Source: Peribacillus frigoritolerans (GTDB taxonomy: Bacteria > Bacillota > Bacilli > Bacillales > DSM-1321). Taken from it: a stretch of DNA of 64,000 bases. The position numbers and the translations under genes were made by a program. Every line of letters starts with the position of its first letter. The first letter of the stretch is position 1. This document shows, in pieces, positions 20,153 through 28,762 of the stretch. The DNA lies in contig NZ_KV440950.1 in assembly GCF_001636405.1 (NCBI RefSeq), positions 674,001 to 738,000 of the forward strand. Direction: 5' to 3'. The notes under the pieces are model-generated. The model was given only the letters and a program-made list of their open reading frames with translations. It was not told the DNA's origin and made no database searches.

Positions 20153-20482
20153 ATGGTAAGGAAAGATATTGAGATAGAAGTGTATGGAGCGGAGCAAATT
20201 TGCGCCAGTTGTGTGAATCTCCCCTCTTCGAAAGATACCTGCGAGTGGCTTGAAGCCGCTTTAACGAGAAAATTTCCTGAGCAGCCATTCAAAATATCCT
20301 ATATAGATATGTATAACCCACCAGAAACATTGAAGCAAAAGAGCTTTGCCGAGAAAATGATCGAGGAAGATTTATTTTATCCACTGGTCCTCATCGAAGG
20401 TGAAATCGTTGCGGAAGGAAATGTCCGTCTCAAAAAAGTGGTGGAAACGATGGAGAAATATGGATACTCAGTGCGAGTGTGA
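20153..20482 (+). CDS. yuzD: YuzD, DUF1462 family thioredoxin-like protein
   Basis: This 109-residue protein matches YuzD (DUF1462), a thioredoxin-fold family of unknown function. EVYGAEQICASCVNLPSSKD near the N-terminus contains a CxxC, and FYPLVLIEGEIVAEGNVRLKK is the conserved beta-strand block. It lies divergent from yutI with 164 bases between and ends at a long hairpin. A redox role is only inferred from the fold and the neighbours. Confidence 0.88.
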   Translation: MVRKDIEIEVYGAEQICASCVNLPSSKDTCEWLEAALTRKFPEQPFKISYIDMYNPPETLKQKSFAEKMIEEDLFYPLVLIEGEIVAEGNVRLKKVVETMEKYGYSVRV

Positions 20483-20504
20483 TATATAATGGAAGAAATA
20501 AGAA

Positions 20505-20548
20505 AAACTGACCCATGAATGGGCTGCATGCAGCTCATTGGGCCAGTT
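20505..20548. terminator. Long bidirectional hairpin between yuzD and yutJ
   Basis: AACTG-CCCA-GA arms pair around the palindromic core GCTGCATGCAGC and end in CCAGTT. The stem is long with a few mismatches, and it lies between two convergent genes. Confidence 0.75.
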
Positions 20549-20553
20549 TATAA

Positions 20554-21621
20554 TCAACCGTTATGGTATTTATACATCCACAGAATGCCTGATTTCATTA
20601 GGCGTGCCACTCTGCCGGTGATTGGGCGATTTGCAACAAGACCAAAACCTTGTTTCTTCCCAAGGGAACCTAATGTTCCTTTTAATTTCATGGTAGGGAA
20701 GCTTTCAGGAAGTGGTTCATTTGCCCATTTCTTCACAAGGACTTGGACGATTTGCTCAGCTTGGGACTCCGCTAATTGAGCACTAGGTGCATGAGGCAGG
20801 CTCGCACAGTCGCCGACTACAAAGATGCTGTCATCATTAGGAAGGAAATGCTGAGGAGTCAGAACGGCTCTTCCTTGACGGTCTTTTTCAATATCCATAT
20901 CGCGGATGATCTTGCTTGGCTGAATTCCAGCTGTCCATACGATGACGTCGCTTTGAACGGCTTCGTCGCCATTGTAAAGAAGGTTTGGTTCAACTTTCGT
21001 AATATTTGAATGATGGACGATTTCGATGGTATGTTTATCGAACCATGATTCGACAAAAGTACTTAATCTTTCTGGGAAAGCAGATAGAATATGCGGTCCA
21101 CGGTCAAATAGCTTAACGTTTAAATCTGAACGGCTTTCAATCAATTCACTTGCAAGCTCAACACCGCTCAGTCCGCCACCAACGATAGAAACGGTTGCAC
21201 CGGCACCTAAATTATTCAAAGCTGAATATGTGCGGCGTGATTTATCAATTGTTTGGATACTGTAAGTGTGTATGTCTGCACCAGGAATATCGTGGTATTT
21301 GTCTTCGCAGCCAAGGCCAATGACTAAATCATCATAAACGACAGGATCTTGATTTTCTATAATGACCTGTTTATTTTCCATGTCGATGGAAAGTACTTCT
21401 CCGTATACGTTCTTCAAGCGAGGATGTTCAGGAAATGCAACACGGATGTGCTGATCTGGAATGGTACCTGCTGCTAAAGCATAATATTCCGTTTTTAAGC
21501 AGTGATAAGGATTACGGTCGATAAGCGTGATGCTCACATTTTCAGGAAGCTGATTAGGCAGCAATCTTTGCAACATGCGCATACCACCATACCCGCCACC
21601 AAGTATGACTAGATTCTTCAT
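20554..21621 (-). CDS. yutJ: YutJ, NDH-2 type FAD/NAD(P)-binding oxidoreductase
   Basis: This 355-residue flavoprotein is a type II NADH dehydrogenase-like enzyme. It has the FAD site LVILGGGYGGMRMLQRLL at residues 3-20, the NAD site VSIVGGGLSGVELASELIES near 150, and the FAD-loop VVGDCASLPHAPSAQLAESQ near 280. It is shorter than YumB in this window and lacks a clear amphipathic membrane tail, so acting as a true respiratory Ndh is uncertain. It is convergent with yuzD and divergent from yuzB. Confidence 0.9.
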   Translation of the reverse strand: MKNLVILGGGYGGMRMLQRLLPNQLPENVSITLIDRNPYHCLKTEYYALAAGTIPDQHIRVAFPEHPRLKNVYGEVLSIDMENKQVIIENQDPVVYDDLVIGLGCEDKYHDIPGADIHTYSIQTIDKSRRTYSALNNLGAGATVSIVGGGLSGVELASELIESRSDLNVKLFDRGPHILSAFPERLSTFVESWFDKHTIEIVHHSNITKVEPNLLYNGDEAVQSDVIVWTAGIQPSKIIRDMDIEKDRQGRAVLTPQHFLPNDDSIFVVGDCASLPHAPSAQLAESQAEQIVQVLVKKWANEPLPESFPTMKLKGTLGSLGKKQGFGLVANRPITGRVARLMKSGILWMYKYHNG

Positions 21622-21909
21622 ATGATTTTTTCCCCTTTATTTGATCTCTTGAAAAATTTGATTAGCACTTAACTATAGGATTCCCCCAAATGGTCCCCTT
21701 AAAAGTTTAATTAAATATATATACCCCAATTTGTAGTAAGAATAAAAAATTAGATAATTTTCTTTTTTTACGTACCCCGACAAAAGTATAACGAATATAA
21801 AAGGAAATCACAACCGATATCTTGAAATAGGCTTATTTTTTATGCGTAAATATTGACTGTTAATGGGAAAAGTAATAAGATGAGTTGTTAGTAACTGTGA
21901 GGTGAAACA

Positions 21910-22146
21910 ATGTACCCGATTATTGAATTTTGCGTAAGCAATCTAGCCAGCGGGGCTCAGGAGGCTCTCGAAAGATTGGAGCGGGATCCGAATTTGGATA
22001 TCATAGAATATGGTTGCCTGGGACATTGCGGCAGATGCTCCAGTAACTTATATGCACTTGTAAACGGTGAAGTGGTTTTTGGTGACACAACGGATGAATT
22101 GGTAGATAAAATATATAAGTACATTGATGAATTTGAAATGTCTTAA
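21910..22146 (+). CDS. yuzB: YuzB, DUF1450 small cysteine-rich protein
   Basis: This 78-residue protein matches YuzB (DUF1450). It has four cysteines: one at residue 8 ([10 protein letters not shown]) and three in [13 protein letters not shown], a pattern suggesting a metal or Fe-S site. The function is not known. ATG 21910 follows GAGGTGAAAC, and a strong terminator follows. The 288-base gap upstream, shared with divergent yutJ, is AT-rich with no gene. Confidence 0.9.
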   Translation: MYPIIEFCVSNLASGAQEALERLERDPNLDIIEYGCLGHCGRCSSNLYALVNGEVVFGDTTDELVDKIYKYIDEFEMS

Positions 22147-22160
22147 TCATCACGGCGGAT

Positions 22161-22197
22161 AAAAGGCTGTTCCTGGAAGGGACAGCCCTTTTTTTAT
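22161..22197. terminator. Terminator after yuzB
   Basis: AAAAGGCTGTTCC pairs with GGGACAGCCCTTTT around a short loop and is followed by a T run. Its end touches the stop codon of the decayed DUF2225 gene on the other strand. Confidence 0.85.
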
Positions 22198-22895
22198 CAG
22201 TGCTGCAGCAAAGGGTGGATTGTTTCCTGGGTCCGTTTGAATTCCTGAAAGCGGTGTCTGGCCATCTGGATGAGAGAGGCTTTCCGGGCATTTTTTGGGA
22301 CACGAATGGAAAGTACTTGATGGCTGCCTTTCCTGGCCTGTCTTCCATAAGATTTCCCCAGCGAGATATAGGATCCTGGCTTCGGATACCTGGGTGACGC
22401 TGAAGTCCCCTGTTGAATACGATGCTTCGTATTCCTCTAGGGCGAACTTTAAAATATTTCTTCTTGTTCCTTGATTTGGTTTTATCCTATATAACCAGGC
22501 TATCCGTAAACAGATTCCAGCAAAGATTATATGTTTTTCCTTTTTTAAAGCTCCGCAATAACTCGCCAGCTTGTATGTATTGATCGCGTCTTTAATGGAT
22601 CTTTCCTTGTTAAAATGATGGGGAACCCATGGGAGCTGACTTTTTCCAAAATGATTTCCATTGTAGTGGGGGGGGGGTACCGGGAAAAATCCGCGGAATA
22701 TGAAAAGCCGCAGTGAGAGCATACAAAAATATTATAGTAAAGTGAGTTTACGGCTGAATCAGCATGAATGGAACAAAAGTCCGTGTCATATTTAGCAACT
22801 TTTACAAAACGTGACCGTACCTTTTAATTGGATGATTTTTGTTTGCATAAAAGGCATTCCATGATTTTGTCATATAGAGGATATATACTTTCGAT
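22197..22895 (-). pseudogene. Decayed DUF2225 family gene
   Basis: Reading the minus strand, DUF2225 segments appear in order but in different frames. From 22895 down: SIYPLYDKIMECLLCKQKSS, an in-frame TAA, then VRSRFVKVAKYDTDFC and FVCSHCGFSYSADFSRYPPP. A shift occurs at a run of ten C (G10 on the plus strand, 22668-22677). Then come DAINTYKLASYCGALKKEKH, LRIAWLYR and GDFSVTQVSEARILYL, two more shifts around GKAAIKYF, and finally ARHRFQEFKRTQETIHPLL before the stop. The presumed start codon reads ATC eight bases after AGAGG. Five independent lesions argue for real decay. DUF2225 proteins have unknown function; intact ones bind metal by the two CxxC pairs still visible. Confidence 0.85.
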
Positions 22896-23106
22896 GGTGA
22901 TTACCTCTTATTGTATTTTAGGATTGGGTTCAACGAATTGGCCCATTATACCTATACCTATTGTTATAGACTAATTTTAGTTGGTAAAATAGGTGGGGGA
23001 ATATGAATTTTTCCAAGCTGGAAAATTGAGCGCGGGAATTTCTTTGGTATATACTATAAAGAGAAATGGTTCTATCTCACATATTCAGAAGAAGGAGGAA
23101 TTTATT

Positions 23107-23469
23107 GTGAGTGAAGTTGTTCAAATAACGGAAGCTGCCGCTTTTCAGATAAAAGAAATGATGAAACATAATGGTGAAGAGGGTTCCTTTTTAAGAGTGG
23201 CCGTTAAAGGCGGAGGCTGCAGTGGATTATCCTACGGAATGGGCTTTGAACAAGAGCCCGGAGAAAAAGATAGCCAGTTGGAACAGTTTGAAATTAAGAT
23301 CCTTGTTAATTCCGAGGATGCAGATATATTGAATGGAACGGTAATTGATTATAAGCAAACGATGATGGGCGGAGGCTTTACGATCGAAAACCCAAATGCC
23401 ATCGCTTCATGCGGTTGCGGGTCTTCCTTCAAAACGGCTAAAAATGCCGGTACGCCGGAGAACTGCTAA
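23107..23469 (+). CDS. yutM: HesB/IscA A-type Fe-S carrier YutM
   Basis: This 120-residue protein is an A-type Fe-S carrier (IscA/ErpA/HesB). It has the three ligand cysteines: KGGGCSGLSYGM near residue 40 and CGCGSSF near 105-109, in the conserved NPNAIASCGCGSSF. The GTG at 23107 is the start, eight bases after AAGGAGG, and the longer in-frame ATG at 22993 has no site. It works with Nfu-type YutI and the SUF scaffold to deliver clusters to enzymes such as LipA. Confidence 0.93.
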   Translation: MSEVVQITEAAAFQIKEMMKHNGEEGSFLRVAVKGGGCSGLSYGMGFEQEPGEKDSQLEQFEIKILVNSEDADILNGTVIDYKQTMMGGGFTIENPNAIASCGCGSSFKTAKNAGTPENC

Positions 23470-23487
23470 GTAAACTCCAATACATGG

Positions 23488-23524
23488 AAAAGGGGGCACT
23501 TTAATAAGTGCCTCCTTTGTTTGT
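23488..23524 (+). terminator. Terminator after yutM
   Basis: AGGGGGCACTT pairs with AAGTGCCTCCTTT around TTAAT and is followed by a T-rich run. A near-copy, GGGGCA-ATTTAACAAG-TGCCCC at 23764-23788, ends the convergent pseudogene. Confidence 0.8.
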
Positions 23525-23604
23525 TTTTTACAAGAGGGATTAGGATGGTCTCATCCTAACACGAGACTAGATTATCCTTACTGTTTTTTATTGTAAATGA
23601 AGAA

Positions 23605-23706
23605 ATTTGCGACACTCCTGCCGAATAACTGGCTAGCCAAGACCAAACAGACGCTTGGCAAACAGTCGGCGGAAAGGGAGCGGATTTCTGAAATCAACTA
23701 CGTTTT
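23605..23706 (-). repeat. Degenerate copy of the interspersed element (candidate)
   Basis: TGCGACACTCCTGC at the left, and GCGGAAAGGGAGC followed by GAAATCAAC on the right, match the reverse complement of landmark segments of the three clear copies at 28.4, 48.7 and 52.4 kb, in the same order and at similar distances. The middle has diverged. The rest of the 331-base gap 23470-23800 shows only the terminators. Confidence 0.5.
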
Positions 23707-23800
23707 TTAAAAAAAACGGTAGGCAAACATGCTTTTCTTTGAATGTTTCTACAGTCTAGTCCAGGGGGCAATTTAACAAGTGCCCCTTTTCCATACTGCC

Positions 23801-24445
23801 TTACATATTGTTCAGGGCCTCCTTGATTGGGAGGGTGCCGCTGAATATCTCGAATGTTTTATGGAACGTTTTTTCCTCTGTGACAGATTGGGCAAGAACG
23901 GTGCGACATCGGCTCTTGGAATGGACTTATCAGTATGATCCACTTTCTCATCCGCAAAGATTGTGCCAATCGCTTGTTCATTTGTCAAAGTAACCGGCCG
24001 GACAATCGTGTATGTAAGCCCGCTTGCTTTAAATGTTCATCGGCATCATGTTTTGCTTCAAGATAATGGTGCATTTCTTCTTGGGCTTGTTCCGGATTAT
24101 CAGAACCGACTGAGCTTAACATGACAAAACGTTCGAACCCTTTCTTTTTGGCGGCATCAACCAGTTTAATGGCACCATTCTTATCCACAGCTGTCGTTTT
24201 ATCCGGCCCAGTTTCGGGTCCGGATCCGGCGGCAAAAATGATGGCTTCCATGTTATCCACTGCTTTATCCACATTTCCCTCTAAATCTGCAAGATTGGAT
24301 GCCCGCCGAGTTCTTTTATCGTTTGAGCTTGTTCCTCTTTCCTTGTCATCCCGTATACGGTCAATTGCAATTTTTGATAATTCCCCAATGATCTGCTTTC
24401 CGGTCGTGCCGTTAGCCCCTGCAATTAAAATATTCTTGGATGCAT
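23801..24445 (-). pseudogene. Decayed NAD(P)-binding SDR-type oxidoreductase
   Basis: The minus strand encodes an NmrA/atypical SDR protein in pieces. NILIAGANGTTGKQIIGEL gives the Rossmann glycine motif. GMTRKEEQAQTIKELGG is in a second frame. DLEGNVDKAVDNMEAIIFAA through ERFVMLSSVGSDNPEQ is in a third stretch. TIVRPVTLTNEQAIGT then follows out of frame, and a last shift gives TFEIFSGTLPIKEALNNM and the stop at 23801. At least four frameshifts are needed, so it is not functional as written. The intact family is about 215 residues. It faces yutM across a terminator. Confidence 0.85.
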
Positions 24446-24553
24446 TCCCCTTTCATGGCTTCTCCTACTCTTTACCCAATATAATGACAAGGGTAAGCAC
24501 TGTGGATAACTAATTGAAAAAACTTATCCACAATCATCGAATTGGGGACAAAA

Positions 24554-24581
24554 AAAAACCGGCCATGAAAGCCGGTTTTTG
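24554..24581. terminator. Terminator after yumC
   Basis: AAAAACCGGC and GCCGGTTTTT form a perfect 10-bp stem around CATGAAA, just after the yumC stop on the minus strand. Confidence 0.85.
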
Positions 24582-24591
24582 CGTAATATAA

Positions 24592-25584
24592 TTAAAACAT
24601 GGAAGAACTGTGCATCGGCTGAACTTTTGCTTTTGGGTCAATATATTGTTTGGCATGATTGACGGCAGTGGGTGCCTCACCAAAACCACTGGCAATCAAT
24701 TTTACTTTGCCATCATAGGTTGCAATATCGCCTGCTGCATAAATCCCCGGAATATTCGTTTCCATTCTGGAATTCACCAAAATGCTGTTCTTCTGGATAT
24801 CAAGTCCCCATTCCTTAATGGGACCAAGAGAAGAAACGAAGCCGTAATTGACGATGACTGCATCTACATCCATCGTCTCTGTATCGTCACCATTTGTATC
24901 CTTGATGACAATTGTATGGATACGTCCGTCTGTACCAATCAACTCTGCAGGTATGTATGGAGTCTTTATTTCCACTTTTGAATTTTTAAGTGTTTCTACA
25001 CTATGTTCATGGGCACGGAACTTATCCCTTCTGTGAATGATGCTCACTTTCTCGGCAATCGGCTCCAGCATTAAGGCCCAGTCCACTGCTGAATCCCCAC
25101 CGCCGAAGACGACCACTTTTTTGCCGGCAAAATGATTGAGGTCATCGATGAAATAGTGAAGGTTGCCGTTTTCATATTTTTTTGCATCTTCAATTTCGAT
25201 GCGGCGGGGTTGGAAAGCCCCATTTCCAGCTGTGATGATAATCGTTTTGGAGTAATGGATTTCTTTATCAGTCGTTAACTTGAACACTCCATCGGCTTGC
25301 TTTTCCACTTCTTGAACGGCTTGCTCCAGGACGACATCCTGTTCGAACTTTGCCATTTGTTCTTTCAAATTATTCACTAGCTCCTGAGCTCGCACTTTTG
25401 GGAAACCAGCGATATCATAGATGTATTTCTCAGGATAAAGGGCCGACAATTGTCCGCCTAATTGTGGCAGGCTCTCGATGATTTTTACGGATGCCTGTCT
25501 CATTCCTCCATAAAATGCAGTGAATAATCCAACCGGGCCTCCGCCAATGATTGTAATATCATAAACTTTTTCATTAACTTCCAA
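24592..25584 (-). CDS. yumC: Ferredoxin/flavodoxin--NADP+ reductase, YumC type
   Basis: This 330-residue thioredoxin reductase-like flavoprotein is a YumC-type ferredoxin-NADP+ reductase, which exchanges electrons between NADPH and ferredoxin or flavodoxin. The FAD site is [20 protein letters not shown], the NADPH site [19 protein letters not shown], and the second FAD segment [20 protein letters not shown]. The CxxC of thioredoxin reductase is absent, as expected. The ATG at 25582-25584 follows CGGAGGGATAACG. It is divergent from the NDH-2 gene with a 474-base gap. Confidence 0.95.
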   Translation of the reverse strand: MEVNEKVYDITIIGGGPVGLFTAFYGGMRQASVKIIESLPQLGGQLSALYPEKYIYDIAGFPKVRAQELVNNLKEQMAKFEQDVVLEQAVQEVEKQADGVFKLTTDKEIHYSKTIIITAGNGAFQPRRIEIEDAKKYENGNLHYFIDDLNHFAGKKVVVFGGGDSAVDWALMLEPIAEKVSIIHRRDKFRAHEHSVETLKNSKVEIKTPYIPAELIGTDGRIHTIVIKDTNGDDTETMDVDAVIVNYGFVSSLGPIKEWGLDIQKNSILVNSRMETNIPGIYAAGDIATYDGKVKLIASGFGEAPTAVNHAKQYIDPKAKVQPMHSSSMF

Positions 25585-26058
25585 CGTTATCCCTCCGATA
25601 TACTAGGTTTGCTGAAATTTATTCTCTTATTTTAACATAGATGATCTTTTAAAAAACGGAGAAAGTTAGAAAAGTGGGAAAGTTTTGACTATATTTGCGC
25701 AGTTTCCTGATGGATGTTCTGTATCCGCTTTCAAATCCGGGTGAAATTACCCTTTGCCAATGTTGAGCATATCGTATAAATATGGTCGCAACTGGGTGAA
25801 AAGTAATGTTTTCCGGCTATATTTTAACCCGAAAAAGTTCGGTTTGTTACTTGAAAAAGGTAAGGAAAAAGACTAATATTTACTTAGATATCATTTGGTA
25901 AATTTTTTATGAATTTTTTATGACATTTATGAAGTGTTACGTGAAATACGTCACAAATGTATAAGAGTGCTTTTTATAATGGAAATTATAAAGATAGACA
26001 ATATATTTTAGTTATGGAAAGCATCACAAGAAAATATCGTAAAGGTGGAAGAATACTT
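25585..26058. other. Long intergenic region between yumC and ndh
   Basis: This 474-base AT-rich gap holds both divergent upstream regions and no supportable gene. Visible items are a TATAAT at 25975-25980, a TTGAAA-17-TAATAT pair near 25851-25879, and the inverted repeat listed separately. The ndh leader would be about 70-180 bases long. Confidence 0.6.
25935..25955. promoter_or_regulatory. 21-bp inverted repeat upstream of ndh, candidate operator
   Basis: TGTTACGTGAAATACGTCACA is an inverted repeat with one mismatch per arm (TGTxACG and CGTxACA around seven bases). It ends 20 bases before a TATAAT, covering the -35 position, which otherwise lacks a good hexamer. It does not match the Rex or FNR consensus closely. 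Confidence 0.45.
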
Positions 26059-27273
26059 TTGAAAAAGCCAACAATCGTTGTTTTAGGAGCAGGTTATGGT
26101 GGATTGATGACTGTTACTCGCTTACAGAAGGCGTTAGGTCAAAATGAAGCAGAAATCGTATTAGTTAACAAAAATGATTACCACTATGAAACAACATGGC
26201 TGCATGAAGCATCCGCTGGAACGCTTCATCATGATCGTGTGCGCTATCCAATCAAAAGTGTCATTAACAGCAAAGTTAAATTCATCCAGGATTCCGTTTT
26301 GGAAGTGAAAACGGAGAACAAAAAAGTCATCCTTGAAAACGGCGAAATTTCTTATGATTATTTAGTGATTGGTCTTGGACCTGAATCGGAAACATTCGGA
26401 ATCCAGGGGCTAAAAGAATATGCTTTCTCTATCTCTAACGTGAACACGGCACGTAAAATCCGTGACCATATCCAATTGCAATTCGCGACGTACAGTACTG
26501 AGGTCGAAAAGAATGAAGACCGCTTGACGATCGTTGTTGGAGGAGCAGGATTTACGGGTATCGAATTCCTTGGCGAATTGGCTAACCGTGTCCCTGAACT
26601 TTGTAAAGAATACGACATCGATTTCCAAAAGGTCCGCATGTACTGTGTGGAGGCAGCTCCAGCCGTCCTTCCTGGCTTCGATCCGGAATTGGTGGATTAT
26701 GCAGTATCTTACCTTGAGAAAAAAGGTGTGGAATTCAAAATCGGCACACCGATCAAGGGGGCGACTCCTGAAGGCATCATCGTGGCGAAAGGCGAAGATG
26801 AAGTGGAAGAAATCAAAGCGGGCACCGTTGTATGGGCAGCTGGCGTACGTGGAAACTCCGTGATAGAAGCTTCCGGTTTTGAAGCTATGCGCGGACGTAT
26901 TAAAGTGAACCTTGACATGCGGGCACCGGGGCATGACGATATCTTCATCGTAGGGGATTGCGCTTTGATCATCAACGAGGAAATTAATCGTCCATATCCA
27001 CCTACTGCACAAATAGCGATGCAGCAAGGTGAGGTCATTGCAAAGAACCTGACTAAATTGGTTCGTAACGAAAGCGACCTGGAAACGTTCACCTTCGAAA
27101 ACAAAGGAACGGTATGTTCACTCGGTGAAGATAATGCGATTGGTGTTGTCTTCGGCAAGAAAGTTACAGGTAAGACTGCATCATTCATGAAGAAAATGGT
27201 TGATAACAGGGCATTGTTAATGATTGGCGGAGCCTCACTTGTTGCTAAAAAAGGTAAATTCAACGTTCTTTAA
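26059..27273 (+). CDS. yumB: Type II NADH dehydrogenase, YumB-like
   Basis: This 404-residue flavoprotein is a type II NADH dehydrogenase, passing electrons from NADH to menaquinone at the membrane surface without pumping protons. It has [17 protein letters not shown] at the N-terminus, the NAD site [17 protein letters not shown] near 165, IFIVGDCA near 300 with [11 protein letters not shown], and the C-terminal amphipathic membrane anchor region. I start at TTG 26059 ([10 protein letters not shown]) after AAAGGTGG; the frame is open upstream but lacks a site. It is one of two NDH-2-like genes in the window. Confidence 0.94.
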   Translation: MKKPTIVVLGAGYGGLMTVTRLQKALGQNEAEIVLVNKNDYHYETTWLHEASAGTLHHDRVRYPIKSVINSKVKFIQDSVLEVKTENKKVILENGEISYDYLVIGLGPESETFGIQGLKEYAFSISNVNTARKIRDHIQLQFATYSTEVEKNEDRLTIVVGGAGFTGIEFLGELANRVPELCKEYDIDFQKVRMYCVEAAPAVLPGFDPELVDYAVSYLEKKGVEFKIGTPIKGATPEGIIVAKGEDEVEEIKAGTVVWAAGVRGNSVIEASGFEAMRGRIKVNLDMRAPGHDDIFIVGDCALIINEEINRPYPPTAQIAMQQGEVIAKNLTKLVRNESDLETFTFENKGTVCSLGEDNAIGVVFGKKVTGKTASFMKKMVDNRALLMIGGASLVAKKGKFNVL

Positions 27274-27293
27274 TTTTTTTGATAGATCAATAA

Positions 27294-27327
27294 TGGCCAT
27301 TTGGGGATTGTCCCTGAATGGCTTTTT
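27294..27327 (+). terminator. Terminator after ndh
   Basis: GCCATT pairs with AATGGC, and GGGA with TCCC inside it, followed by TTTTT. Confidence 0.75.
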
Positions 27328-27475
27328 CATTGGCATCCCATCCATCGATGAGTGTGTCATAGCGGAGTATGCAATTTTTTTGTGTGGAATATAATGGGGA
27401 TGACGAAGTTTGATCAAGGAAATTATCTTTGGCATCATCTTTACTAAATAATGAATGTAGGGGAAGTGGGTTTTG

Positions 27476-27955
27476 GTGGAACGTTGCAAAAATGTTTGGC
27501 TGGCAGTGTCCGGCCTTGTGATATCGGATAAAGGTGAGTGGCTTGTCGTGAACAAAAGGTATGGCGGATTGAAAGGGCAATGGTCGCTTCCGGCAGGTTT
27601 TGTCAAAAATGATGAAACCGTCGATGAAGCTGTCGTAAGGGAAGTGCTGGAGGAGACGGGCATTCATACAGAAATCGAAGGCATCGTAGGAGTGAGAAGC
27701 GGAGTCATCAAAGGGGATATAAGTGATAATATGTTGATATTTTTACTTAAACCGCTCAGTTTTGAAGTAAATGCTCAATTGGATGAATTATATGAAGCTA
27801 AATTTTATCACCCTGATTTACTCATGAAGGAAGGGAAGCAATCGTTGCTATTGGAACAGCTTTTAGCTTTTAAAAAGGAAAGAATGCAGACGATGCTTGA
27901 CGGGTTGAATCCGGGAGATCAATTTGGATATACATCATATAAACTATTCTTGTAA
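27476..27955 (+). CDS. NUDIX hydrolase
   Basis: This protein of about 159 residues carries a complete NUDIX box from GFVKNDETVDEAV to REVLEETGI (G-x5-E-x7-REVxEExGI), so it should hydrolyse a nucleoside diphosphate linked to another moiety with Mg2+. The substrate is not evident. The start is GTG 27476 or the adjacent TTG 27473, both behind AGGGGAAG. It stands between ndh and yuiB, each with its own transcription signals. Confidence 0.88.
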   Translation: MERCKNVWLAVSGLVISDKGEWLVVNKRYGGLKGQWSLPAGFVKNDETVDEAVVREVLEETGIHTEIEGIVGVRSGVIKGDISDNMLIFLLKPLSFEVNAQLDELYEAKFYHPDLLMKEGKQSLLLEQLLAFKKERMQTMLDGLNPGDQFGYTSYKLFL

Positions 27956-27998
27956 TTTGGGTAATTATCTTTTCTTCGGTATTATTTGGTATAAGTCG

Positions 27999-28028
27999 TT
28001 GACGCAGCAATTATTTTTTCAGTAAACT
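27999..28028 (+). promoter_or_regulatory. Candidate sigma-A promoter of yuiB
   Basis: TTGACG (27999-28004) and TAAACT (28023-28028) are 18 bases apart, 35 bases before yuiB. Confidence 0.5.
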
Positions 28029-28062
28029 AAAGGTGTCGCTTTTAAGGAGGGTCAAGAATAAC

Positions 28063-28380
28063 ATGCCATTGCCTGTTTTAATTATCTCAATACTCTTATT
28101 TTTCATATTGTTTTTCGGAATTGGCTTTTTGCTGAATATGCTCTTTCGTTCTTCGTGGATCATGGTCTTCTTATTTCCAATCGTCTTCATCATCATTGTC
28201 AATGAAACAAAGCTAATAGAATATTTTAGGAATCCGGGAATATCTTTTTCCAATCTTGGTACGAACCTTACATCCCTGCATACGGCAGACATCATTATTT
28301 TATCAAGCGGGCTGCTTGGTGCGGTTTTAGCTGGTGTGGTCATCAGGATTCTAAGGAATAAAGGATATCAAATGTTTTAA
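28063..28380 (+). CDS. yuiB: YuiB family small membrane protein
   Basis: This 105-residue protein matches YuiB, a conserved small membrane protein of unknown function. Hydrophobic helices lie at about residues 4-27, 32-48 and 80-97. ATG 28063 (MPLPVLIISILL) is chosen with AAGGAGG about 11 bases upstream; an upstream in-frame GTG would place the site inside the gene. Order yumB-yuiB-yuiC-yuiD-pepA keeps the B. subtilis arrangement. Confidence 0.82.
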   Translation: MPLPVLIISILLFFILFFGIGFLLNMLFRSSWIMVFLFPIVFIIIVNETKLIEYFRNPGISFSNLGTNLTSLHTADIIILSSGLLGAVLAGVVIRILRNKGYQMF

Positions 28381-28386
28381 TAAGGG

Positions 28387-28417
28387 AAGGGCCGTCATGT
28401 ATGGACGGTCCTTTTTG
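28387..28417 (+). terminator. Terminator after yuiB
   Basis: GGGCCGTC pairs with GACGGTCC around ATGTATG and is followed by TTTTTG. The interspersed element copy A begins right at this T run. Confidence 0.8.
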
Positions 28418-28677
28418 TTTTCGCATACTTTGTTGCTATTCACTAAGTAGTGCGGTGTGGTTGATTTCCCCTCCAGATGCTCGCTTTCCGCTGTTCCCGC
28501 ATGAGTCTCGCACTTCCGCTCCAGATGCTCGCTTTCCGCGGGGCGGTGAGTATCCTTGGCGTAAACCCTGTGGGGTCTTCACCTGTCCCGCTGCTCCCGC
28601 AGGCAGTCTGGCACTTCCGCTCCAATCAATCGAATAGTTTCGTTTTATAAACAACGATCTTTACGAAAAGAGCCTTT
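28416..28677 (+). repeat. Interspersed element, copy A, with an internal duplication
   Basis: The copy begins with TTTTCGCATACTTTGTTGCTATT and ends with a segment running to ACGAAAAGAGCC, imperfect inverted ends shared with copies B and C. Inside are TCGCTTTCCGC, GTAAACCCTGTGGGGTCTTC and CCGCTGCTCCCGCAGG. Unlike the others it contains CCAGATGCTCGCTTTCCGC twice, separated by a GAGTCTCGCACTTCCGCT module, so it looks like one copy partly duplicated or nested. It fills the gap before yuiC. Confidence 0.85.
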
Positions 28678-28762
28678 TTTGTAAGAAAAATTGGTTCTTT
28701 CCATGCTTTATGAATACTTTCACTCCGTAAAGGGAACAAATATCCTTGTGAGAGGAGTGGAA

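Noticed and set aside
22150..22722. 190-residue minus-strand open frame as an intact gene
   Set aside because: Its start, a central part and its end come from different frames of a DUF2225 gene; it is part of the pseudogene.
23985..24272. 95-residue oxidoreductase as a complete small protein
   Set aside because: It is the middle piece of a longer decayed SDR-type gene with family sequence on both sides in other frames.
28401..28654. Open frames on both strands across copy A of the repeat
   Set aside because: They lie within a non-coding interspersed element and are not shared with copies B and C as proteins.
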